The notes beneath the pieces are model-generated. The model worked only from the letters and a program-made list of their open reading frames with translations. It was not told where the DNA came from and ran no database searches. The position numbers were made by a program, and so were the translations under genes. A stretch of 6,572 nucleotides of DNA, from positions 1 through 6,572 of the forward strand of contig CACYHM010000057.1 of NCBI GenBank assembly GCA_902774195.1, in the 5' to 3' direction. How positions within the stretch are numbered: position 1 is the stretch's first letter; every line of letters starts with the position of its first letter. This stretch comes from an uncultured Eubacteriales bacterium. Its GTDB lineage: Bacteria; Bacillota_A; Clostridia; Peptostreptococcales; Anaerovoracaceae. Shown here piece after piece: positions 1 to 6,228 of the stretch.

Positions 1-51
1 CAGACGACAGCTCGGTTAGTTTATCACTTAAACTGCGCCATTGCAAGGGTT
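1..51. other. Downstream edge, no gene seen
   Basis: These 51 bases follow the stop of the GltS-like gene (TAA at 54-52). The only structure seen is a weak 6-bp A/T-rich inverted repeat (18-23 with 29-34, 5-base loop) without a U-tract, so no terminator is called. The transcript may continue or end outside the window. Confidence 0.6.
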
Positions 52-1443
52 TTACGCATCTTTTTTTGCCCCGCCGCGGCGGCCGACCCTGAAGATTATG
101 ATGTCGAGTATAACGAGGTATACTGCCGCAAGGATCAGAGTCAGGAAGCACATCGCACTGCTCTTTGCCGCAAGTCCGACGAGTATCAGGACCGGTGCTC
201 CCAGCAGTATGCCGAAGCTCGATCCGACGATGAGGTTGTTGGCCGCCGGAGTCGAGAGTTCAGGATCGATCTCCCTCAGAAGCAGCACTCCCGAGCTGAT
301 CGTTCCGGTCAGCATGCCGTACATCGATATCAGCCCCTCGTAATAGTAATCGCGATAGACCGCCCTGCACACCCAGCGCAGATGAAGCCACGTCACGACT
401 GTGCCTGCGATGACGAGCAGCAGGAACGGCACGATCAATCCGCGAATGTCCTCGATGTCGATGCAGGCGATGCCCGCAACTATCATTATGTCGAAGAACG
501 CGCCCGAAAGGCGGTTCAGCAGGTAGTTGTCCTGGTAGCGGCGCTTTATGGTCCCTTTTCTCTTGAGCTGCTCGAGTATGACCCTGAGCAGTATGGCGAG
601 CGCCGAGCCGATGATGAAGTTGAATCCCCACAGCAGAGTATTGACCGTGCCGGCAAGGCCTTCGCTTATCTTCGCGATGCCGCCTGTTATACCCGCCGTC
701 ACAGCGTATGTGACGAGGTATACGATCACGATCATCGCGAGCTGCACGCTCAGCTTGTCGACGGACTCGGATACGGGTTCCTCCTCTTCGCCCTCGATGT
801 AGTCCTGCCTCGGAGCGGCGAACTTCCTGTCCTCGTCGACTACCATGATCTGACCCTGCTTACGCAGGACATTCAGTATGATGACTCCGGTCACGCATGC
901 CACCAGATAACCCGCGGCAGCGATCGAAAGACCGAAGCTGTGGCCTCCTTTGAATCCGAGAGCTTCATAGCTCGCCCCGATGTTATTGGCCTGTCCCGGA
1001 CCCTGGCCGAAGCCCATAGGCAGCAGCAGTCCCGCAGCCCTGAACAGATCCGGCATGAAGGTCATCGCAAGGCCGATCGTTATTATGAGTCCCGTCACGC
1101 CCTGCACCATGTAGGTGCTGACGATGACCGCTCCCGAGCGGAATCCGACCTTGCTCTCATCTCCGTCCTCCTTCTTTGCCGGAGTGCGCAGGCTCATCGC
1201 TATGAAGCCGAGGGCGATGCCGTGGTATGTAAGCGCCGACAGCAGGTTCCCGTCGAGAGTGACGATACCCGTCTCCTTGGCGAAGAGCAGGATAAACCCT
1301 CCAAGCACGGCAACAGGTATCAGGCTCTTTCGTATAGGCCTGACCGTCTGTCTCAGCGTATAGGCGATCAGAATCACGATCGCCAGATAGCCGATCTGGA
1401 TGATGCCGTTCCATAGTTGATGATTAGCTGCTGAATAATCCAA
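52..1443 (-). CDS. GltS-like (ESS family) sodium-coupled carrier
   Basis: This is an integral membrane protein of 463 residues resembling the sodium:glutamate symporter GltS, predicted to move an organic anion across the cytoplasmic membrane. Hydrophobic segments fall near residues 13-29, 41-56, 68-86, 105-129, 168-193, 231-256, 266-288, 311-327, 334-354, 404-424 and 428-451. Two glycine-rich loops sit in matching places in the two halves: GFGQGPGQANNIG (144-156) and GMLTGTISSGVLLL (376-389). These correspond to the re-entrant loops of GltS, which in E. coli contain SGGHGTGAA and GFGLGATPTA. The arrangement fits the two-fold inverted repeat of the family. Between the halves is a charged loop (about 195-229) with an acidic run, EGEEEEP, absent from my recollection of E. 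coli GltS (401 residues). The start is TTG with a strong RBS. The loops differ enough from true GltS that glutamate should not be assumed as substrate. It is the last gene of the cluster in this window. Confidence 0.75.
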   Translation of the reverse strand: MDYSAANHQLWNGIIQIGYLAIVILIAYTLRQTVRPIRKSLIPVAVLGGFILLFAKETGIVTLDGNLLSALTYHGIALGFIAMSLRTPAKKEDGDESKVGFRSGAVIVSTYMVQGVTGLIITIGLAMTFMPDLFRAAGLLLPMGFGQGPGQANNIGASYEALGFKGGHSFGLSIAAAGYLVACVTGVIILNVLRKQGQIMVVDEDRKFAAPRQDYIEGEEEEPVSESVDKLSVQLAMIVIVYLVTYAVTAGITGGIAKISEGLAGTVNTLLWGFNFIIGSALAILLRVILEQLKRKGTIKRRYQDNYLLNRLSGAFFDIMIVAGIACIDIEDIRGLIVPFLLLVIAGTVVTWLHLRWVCRAVYRDYYYEGLISMYGMLTGTISSGVLLLREIDPELSTPAANNLIVGSSFGILLGAPVLILVGLAAKSSAMCFLTLILAAVYLVILDIIIFRVGRRGGAKKDA

Positions 1444-1450
1444 ATCCAGT

Positions 1451-1456
1451 CTCCTT
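1451..1456 (-). promoter_or_regulatory. Ribosome binding site that decides the TTG start of the GltS-like carrier
   Basis: AAGGAG lies 7 bases before TTG at 1443-1441, an ideal spacing. Its first A is the last base of the acyltransferase stop codon (TAA at 1458-1456). No in-frame ATG occurs until about residue 83, inside the membrane domain, so the TTG start is well supported. The arrangement suggests translational coupling to the upstream gene. Confidence 0.85.
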
Positions 1457-2730
1457 TAAGATCCGCTGCGTCCCGATGCCATTGCGAGCTCCCGCGCCGT
1501 AACGTATTTTCTCAAATTGGCGGTCTTCGAGAAGAGTTCGTAGTATCCGTCCTCCGTGCTGAAGAGCACGCGTCCCGCAAGCACCATCATCATGTCTTCG
1601 ATTTCCGCGAATCTGAAGCTGAAGCTGCCTGCCGCGAGGACGAAGTCCCCTCCTTCATATGTGAGGCTCAGCCTTCCCCGGGACACTTCTTTGCTGATGT
1701 GTTCTTTTTCTATCTTTGAGAGGACGATGTCATCATCTCCGAATATCTCAGAAGCATCTCCTCTCGCAGGCTCGTCTTCGTTTCCGGATGCCGGTCCGGC
1801 CGCATTCGTTTCTGCCGCGAGCATCGATGCAAGGATCTTTCTGTCAAACTCTTCCCAGTCCACGATCGTCTCAAAAGGACCCTGCGGCTCGAAAAAACCC
1901 GTGTCTTCGAGTTTCAGGCTGAATCCGCAGCTGCAGCTGATCCTGTCGCCCGAGGTCTTCAGGTTTCCTGTACGCCGGCACTCAGGGCAGCAGCACACGG
2001 CTCTCTCGAGGCCTTCCGCATTGCCGCCTTTGCCGCATCTGTAGCTGACCGGTCCGCCGGGCTGTGATCTCTGCCATTCCCAGACATCGAAAGCCAGATC
2101 ATCAGCGATGGCCTTCTCTATCTCTTCGTCAGTCATGCCTTCCAGCATCTCAGGACTGTAGACATTTACCGGATGTCCGTAGACTCTGCCCTTTCTGGCA
2201 CTGTATGCCCACCTCGGCTGAGCGAGATAGCCTCCTTCGATCATGTAGGTGACGAGCGTCGCCTTGCAGCTCCTTATGAGCCCAGCCGTAGACGCTCTCA
2301 GCGGCATCGGGAGCCCGTCCCATGTCTGTTCGCCCTCCGGCGCAAGGAAAACGGACTCGCCCCTGCGCACCCTCTTTATAGCCGCGAGGGCCGTCCGGTT
2401 CGCATTCTTTCCTTTCTGATGCGGGATCAGCGAAAGATATTTATTGAAAAAGTCTCCCCACTTCGGATCCCTTATCATATGTTCGCTCGCTATGAAGGTG
2501 AGTGTCCTGTGTTTGAACGCGGCGCTCACGCAAAGCGGATCATAGGCGCATGCATGGTTGATACATACGATCAGCGGTCCGTCTATGTCGTCAGGCTCAA
2601 AGCTTTTGTCCCAGGAGTATCCGAGTTTCAAGCCAAGCCATACGCCGAGAGGCGGCGCTACAAATCTGTAGAATCTTTCGCGCCGCTTCCGGTCCTTATC
2701 CTTTGTTGTCGCATCCGTCTGCTTTGCCAT
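1456..2730 (-). CDS. PlsC-type lysophospholipid acyltransferase with zinc-ribbon-like and C-terminal PH-like domains
   Basis: This is probably a membrane-associated acyltransferase that moves an acyl chain onto a lysophospholipid or similar acceptor on the cytoplasmic side. Residues about 20-215 form the PlsC domain. The catalytic HX4D motif is His59 to Asp64 in NHACAYD, and the glycine-containing block is APEGEQTWDG (130-139), where classical members have EGTRS. Near residues 246-268 lies a Cys4 pattern, CPEC (Cys248, Cys251) then CSC (Cys266, Cys268), fitting a zinc ribbon. After a low-complexity acidic linker (about 303-335), residues about 336-415 alternate hydrophobic and polar strands ending in a helix, resembling a bacterial PH-like domain. 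I recall Firmicutes proteins with this PlsC plus Cys-rich tail layout; E. coli PlsC, at about 245 residues, lacks the extra domains. There is no clear transmembrane helix; a weakly hydrophobic segment at 22-38 may dock on the membrane. It lies between exporter and carrier genes with short gaps, so it is probably co-expressed. Acyl donor and acceptor are unknown; the C-terminal domain call is tentative. Confidence 0.85.
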   Translation of the reverse strand: MAKQTDATTKDKDRKRRERFYRFVAPPLGVWLGLKLGYSWDKSFEPDDIDGPLIVCINHACAYDPLCVSAAFKHRTLTFIASEHMIRDPKWGDFFNKYLSLIPHQKGKNANRTALAAIKRVRRGESVFLAPEGEQTWDGLPMPLRASTAGLIRSCKATLVTYMIEGGYLAQPRWAYSARKGRVYGHPVNVYSPEMLEGMTDEEIEKAIADDLAFDVWEWQRSQPGGPVSYRCGKGGNAEGLERAVCCCPECRRTGNLKTSGDRISCSCGFSLKLEDTGFFEPQGPFETIVDWEEFDRKILASMLAAETNAAGPASGNEDEPARGDASEIFGDDDIVLSKIEKEHISKEVSRGRLSLTYEGGDFVLAAGSFSFRFAEIEDMMMVLAGRVLFSTEDGYYELFSKTANLRKYVTARELAMASGRSGS

Positions 2731-2741
2731 ATTCCGGTGAA

Positions 2742-2745
2742 CTCC
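2742..2745 (-). promoter_or_regulatory. Probable ribosome binding site of the acyltransferase
   Basis: GGAG on the minus strand lies 11 bases before the ATG at 2730-2728, a slightly long spacing. It sits within the 21-base gap after the permease stop (TGA at 2754-2752). No better match is present. Confidence 0.5.
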
Positions 2746-2751
2746 GCGGCA

Positions 2752-5700
2752 TCATGCGATGTCCTTGAGATTCAGGTCCTTTACCTTCCTGTATACAAGC
2801 GTGTTGATGATAATCGAGAACAGCGCCTCGAGACCCACGGCCGAACCCCACGCTACCGGCTGGAACGACTTGACGAACTCGAGGTCAGGCTGCTGCATTC
2901 CCTTTATGATCAGCGGCGTCAGTATCGCTCCCACGACTACACCGATGATCAGACCGGCGGCCGTCGTAAGGATCGACTCCTTCGAGAGATAACCCTTGGC
3001 CTCTTTGATCGTGAAGCCGTTGACCCTCATTACCGTGAGTTCGGTCTTCTTGCGGGTCAGGTATATATTGGCCAGGTTGGTCAGTATCATGAAGGATATG
3101 AGTATCGCTATGCCTGTGGTTATGTATACCAGTATGTTGTACAGCTTGGATGCCGAGTCGAACTTGACCTTGAACTCGTCCCTGGTCGTGAACGATATGT
3201 TGTCGCTCACCGCGAGCAGCTCTTCTTCGACTTTCTTCGCATCCGCTCCGTTCATCTTTATGAAGTAGCTGTTGGTCTTGTTGACGTCGCCGAATATCGA
3301 CTTGTAAGCTGCCGGCGAGAGAACCACCGTTCTGCCCACATAGTTGATGAAGGTCCCTTTGACCGGAGCGTCGTGCATCTTGAGCGCCTTGTCACGTATG
3401 GTCAGCTTATCGCCGATGTCCATGCCGTAGCTCTCGTGCATACGCTTCTGTATAAGTATGCCGTCTTCAGGCAGAGTGATATCCTCGCCCGTCTTAGGAT
3501 CGCATATGCCGTAGAACTCGCCTATCCTCTCCGGATTTGCGCATATGACAGTAACTCCGTCGAGCCGTCCCTCCCAGTCGTAGACAGTTGCCTGGTAAGT
3601 AAGCGGCATGAAGTCCGTATTGTTCTTTTCGAGGACTTCGACCAGTGCAGCTTCGTCCTCGGCGGTAACGTCATCGTTCATGTCCATGCGGATGTCGAAC
3701 CTGTTGATCTCCGACACCTGTTTGTTCATCATGCCGTCATACGCAAGCTTCATGGATATGCCCAGACCGATCAGCATGCAGCTGAAGGCTATGATGGCGA
3801 CGGTGACGATCACACGCGCCTTGTCTTCTATCATGTTGCGGATGATGAGCCTCGAGTAGAGCGATCCGCCCTTGCCCGATGCGGTCGTCTTCTGTTTCCT
3901 GTTCGGCTTCTCCTTTTTGATCACAGCGCCCTTCATGAGCATGGACGCAGGGCTCCTCAGTATGTCGGTGCATGCGATGACCGTTGCAGCGACGGTTACC
4001 GCGATGATCAGAAGCGAGAAGAGGACCGTCGGAACAGGAGTGATCACGTTCTGTGCCACTCCTATCGGGTACATTCCTGAAGCCGCATACCGCTTCTGAA
4101 CGAGGTTGGACAGCAGGAAGGCCCCGATGGCCGCAGCGATGCTTCCGACTATCGCAGACGAGACGCCGAAGACCAGATACTTGCCCAGGACCTCGCCTTT
4201 ATGGAAGCCGAAGGCCTTGGATGTTCCTACCATAGTCTTCTGTTCGTCTATTATTATAACGAGGGTAGAGAAGCACACTATGGCAGTGATGATCGTAAAG
4301 AGCAGGCCGAAGATCACCCCCATCTTTGCCACCGCGTCGAGGTTGGCCTTTATGTCGACGTAGCCGGCATTGCCCTTGCGGTCGAGGACTATCCATTCGC
4401 ACTTTTCTATCTTATCGACCTCGGCTCTTGCCTCGGCGAGCTTCTTTTCGGCCTTTTCACGGTTCACAGCAAGCAGATCGACCGCCTCGTTGAGCTTTGT
4501 CTCATACCTGTTCTTCTCCGAAAAGTATTTGGCCCAGCCCTCATCGATCATTCTCTGGTATTTGTCCTTTTCGGAGTAGATCTTCTCTTTGGCCAGTTTT
4601 TCAACCTCTTTGATCTTTGCCCAGCCTTCGTCTATCTTCTTCTGAGCAACATCGAACTGCGCTCTGATGAGATCGAGCGCTCTCAGTGTGTTGCTGATGT
4701 TTTCGAGAGTTTCCTTCTTGAAATGCGCGGGTGGAACCGGTTCTTCCGGAGCCGGTTCTTCTCCAATAACAGCATTGGCTTCTTCGACAGTTTCATCGAC
4801 TTTAAATGCTTTCAGAAGAGCCAGGGCTTCTTCGAGATTCTTGTTTCCGAGGAAGTCATCGATCTGCTTTGCGCGTTTCTCCACCTCCGGATCGTTCGCT
4901 TCCTTGACAAGCAATCTGATCTGGATCTCATTCTCCAGTATGAACTCAGCAACTTCTATTTCTGTATTCCGATAATTCGGATCAGTGTCTCTGTTATCAT
5001 AGTTATCGAGCAGATATTTCAGTTTATCAGATACGACCTGTGCATCCTTGAGGTCGGCCTCGAACTTTGCACGAAGCTCGTTAAGGAGTTCCTGTGCCAG
5101 CCTGAGTTCTTCCTTCAGTTCGTTTATGGTCATGTTGAACTGAGGGATCGTCAGTGTTCCGTTTCTGAGCTGCTCCAGCGCGTCCTGTATCCTTTTGTCC
5201 AGTTCAGCCTGCAGGCCGTTGAGAGTTCTGCGGCCCTCCGCAAGCTTGTTATTGAGCTCGACCTCGCCTTCATCGACTTTTGTCTGCGCGGCGCCCAGCT
5301 TCTTCTCTGCCTCTGCCCATTTCTCATCTATCGTTTTGTTGGCCTGGTCCTTGACCTCTTTCGTCCTGTCCTCTTCGAGCTCCTCTGCCAGCGCCTCGAA
5401 TTCCTTTCTTGTTCCGGCTGTCTCTTTGAAATACTTCTCGTCGAACATTCCCGTCTTTTCAGGCGGTTCTATCGTGACGAAGGCGCGCGTATAGAGTCCC
5501 TCCGTTGCTTTGGAATTGAAAGCCGAAAGAGGCAGCGTGACGGTATTGATCGACTTGCGCCTGAGAAAATCCGGATGATGCATAAGGCCGGTGACCGTGA
5601 ACTCTTTGGAATAGAGCGGCGGCTCTTCCTTTTTTTCTTCCTTCTGTTCTTCTGCCGGGATGCCCAGAGCGGCAGCTGTCTCAGGGTCCATGTCCATTTC

Positions 5701-6204
5701 CATGTCCATGTCAGCCTTCATCTTGTCCTTGAATGCCGTAAGACCTGTGAGCGATATCTTCACCTTGTCTCCGACCTTGAGTCCCTCGACTTCAGCAAAG
5801 TCCTCGCCGATCATGCATTCGTCCCTGCCCTGCGGGAGACGGCCCTCTGCCACATCAGGTACGCTGATCCTTTCCGTCAGCGAGATTATCGTAACGTTCC
5901 TCTTGTTTCCGTCGAAGGATATGGATCCGTCCGCCTGTATGACGCCTTCGGCGTCGGTCACCTTGTCTGCTTTTTTGATCTTCTCAAGGTTGGCTTCGCT
6001 GATGCCGTATGAGGAAACAAAATCGTAGTCCTTGAAATTGTGCGCAGTATAATATTCTGTCGCCTTTTTGTCTATACCGGCTCCCATATAGCGGGTCGTA
6101 AAGAGACCGCCGAGTCCGAGTCCGACCACCAGAACTATCGACAGATACGAGACTATCCGCTTCTTTATATTTCTTATAGCGTCTTTCCACTGGGTTTTTT
6201 TCAT
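2752..6204 (-). CDS. ABC transporter permease with two fused FtsX modules and a coiled-coil extracellular hairpin
   Basis: This is the membrane subunit of a MacB/LolCE-type (mechanotransmission) ABC transporter, 1150 residues. Hydrophobic segments I can see lie at about residues 18-36, 625-652, 674-700, 721-745, 797-818, 1022-1048, 1073-1102 and 1115-1137. This fits two four-helix FtsX modules in one chain, like LolC and LolE fused, joined by a basic cytoplasmic linker at about 746-795. The first extracellular domain (about 37-624) begins with a MacB-like core. It has a Met/Asp repeat at 165-173, a charged stretch at 187-195, and then a long Lys/Glu/Leu-rich, coiled-coil-like region at about 265-395 and 500-602, separated by a Pro/acid-rich segment near 482-492. 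The second extracellular domain (about 820-1020) is ordinary in size and has no coil. MacB is about 650 residues and LolC or LolE about 400, so this protein is unusually long. The ATG start has an RBS and is followed by a basic segment and the first helix. The substrate is unknown: lipoprotein, lipid, peptide export, or transmission of ATPase motion to a cell-wall enzyme are all possible. The family call is firm; function and exact topology are inference. Confidence 0.9.
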   Translation of the reverse strand: MKKTQWKDAIRNIKKRIVSYLSIVLVVGLGLGGLFTTRYMGAGIDKKATEYYTAHNFKDYDFVSSYGISEANLEKIKKADKVTDAEGVIQADGSISFDGNKRNVTIISLTERISVPDVAEGRLPQGRDECMIGEDFAEVEGLKVGDKVKISLTGLTAFKDKMKADMDMEMDMDPETAAALGIPAEEQKEEKKEEPPLYSKEFTVTGLMHHPDFLRRKSINTVTLPLSAFNSKATEGLYTRAFVTIEPPEKTGMFDEKYFKETAGTRKEFEALAEELEEDRTKEVKDQANKTIDEKWAEAEKKLGAAQTKVDEGEVELNNKLAEGRRTLNGLQAELDKRIQDALEQLRNGTLTIPQFNMTINELKEELRLAQELLNELRAKFEADLKDAQVVSDKLKYLLDNYDNRDTDPNYRNTEIEVAEFILENEIQIRLLVKEANDPEVEKRAKQIDDFLGNKNLEEALALLKAFKVDETVEEANAVIGEEPAPEEPVPPAHFKKETLENISNTLRALDLIRAQFDVAQKKIDEGWAKIKEVEKLAKEKIYSEKDKYQRMIDEGWAKYFSEKNRYETKLNEAVDLLAVNREKAEKKLAEARAEVDKIEKCEWIVLDRKGNAGYVDIKANLDAVAKMGVIFGLLFTIITAIVCFSTLVIIIDEQKTMVGTSKAFGFHKGEVLGKYLVFGVSSAIVGSIAAAIGAFLLSNLVQKRYAASGMYPIGVAQNVITPVPTVLFSLLIIAVTVAATVIACTDILRSPASMLMKGAVIKKEKPNRKQKTTASGKGGSLYSRLIIRNMIEDKARVIVTVAIIAFSCMLIGLGISMKLAYDGMMNKQVSEINRFDIRMDMNDDVTAEDEAALVEVLEKNNTDFMPLTYQATVYDWEGRLDGVTVICANPERIGEFYGICDPKTGEDITLPEDGILIQKRMHESYGMDIGDKLTIRDKALKMHDAPVKGTFINYVGRTVVLSPAAYKSIFGDVNKTNSYFIKMNGADAKKVEEELLAVSDNISFTTRDEFKVKFDSASKLYNILVYITTGIAILISFMILTNLANIYLTRKKTELTVMRVNGFTIKEAKGYLSKESILTTAAGLIIGVVVGAILTPLIIKGMQQPDLEFVKSFQPVAWGSAVGLEALFSIIINTLVYRKVKDLNLKDIA
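4528..4635 (-). repeat. Two copies of an IDEGWAK motif in the coiled coil
   Basis: IDEGWAK occurs at permease residues 524-530 and again at 553-559, 29 residues apart, on the second arm of the hairpin. The DNA is also similar: plus-strand 4532-4548 and 4619-4635 match at 14 of 17 bases. A relaxed copy, IDEKWA, sits on the first arm at residues 292-297 (5314-5331). This suggests an internal duplication, or a structural motif used repeatedly along the stalk. Confidence 0.8.
4741..5040. other. AT-richer island inside the permease gene
   Basis: By direct count these 300 bases contain 132 G or C (44%), and the part 4921-5040 only 46 of 120 (38%). Sample rows elsewhere in the window give 55-58%. 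The island coincides with the proposed hairpin tip (about residues 389-488), which also differs in amino-acid make-up (Asn, Asp, Tyr, Ile, and Pro/Glu clusters). Confidence 0.75.
5686..5712 (-). repeat. Tandem hexanucleotide repeat encoding Asp-Met dipeptides
   Basis: On the minus strand the codons GAC ATG are repeated, with one copy changed to GAA ATG, giving DMDMEMDMD at permease residues 165-173. It lies in the first extracellular domain, just before a charged, probably disordered stretch. The unit is six bases, so slippage would lengthen or shorten the protein without breaking the frame. Confidence 0.85.
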
Positions 6205-6210
6205 CGTTGC

Positions 6211-6216
6211 CCTCTC
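6211..6216 (-). promoter_or_regulatory. Ribosome binding site of the FtsX-type permease
   Basis: On the minus strand GAGAGG lies 6 bases before the ATG at 6204-6202, inside the 24-base gap after the ATPase stop codon. It supports this ATG as the permease start. The gap holds no promoter or terminator that I can see. Confidence 0.7.
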
Positions 6217-6228
6217 AGCCTCTGCTCC

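Larger units (their letters stand above)
4399..5412 (-). other. Segment encoding the coiled-coil hairpin of the permease
   Basis: It encodes about residues 265-602 of the permease. The two arms (about 265-395 and 500-602) are rich in Leu, Glu, Lys and Ala, nearly free of Gly and Pro, and look heptad-like by eye. The middle part has several helix breakers, including NYDNRDTDPNYRN (401-413) and a Pro/Glu-rich stretch (482-492). The simplest reading is an antiparallel helical hairpin projecting away from the membrane, with the irregular middle as its tip. Both ends connect back to the membrane-proximal core, and helix 2 of the membrane domain follows at about residue 625. This is judged by eye, without a structure prediction. 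Confidence 0.7.

Noticed and set aside
18..34. Inverted repeat after the last gene as a possible terminator
   Set aside because: The stem is only 6 bp, mostly A/T, with no U-tract, so it does not meet the pattern of an intrinsic terminator.
382..1416. Open plus-strand frame of 344 codons
   Set aside because: It is antisense to the GltS-like carrier, which has clear family motifs and a good RBS; the plus-strand product resembles nothing.
2173..4080. Open plus-strand frame of 635 codons
   Set aside because: It lies antisense to the acyltransferase and permease, has no recognisable domain, and is rich in Arg, His, Tyr and Val in a scrambled way typical of the reverse of a real gene with biased third positions.
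4201..6012. Open plus-strand frame of 603 codons
   Set aside because: It is fully antisense to the permease coil region. Its Leu/Phe-rich protein is the mirror of Glu/Lys codons, so it is a shadow and not a membrane protein.
2752..6204. Possibility that the 1150-residue permease is an artefactual fusion of two genes
   Set aside because: The frame is uninterrupted, the linker between the modules is a plausible basic cytoplasmic segment, and two-module FtsX permeases are known, so a natural fusion is the better reading.
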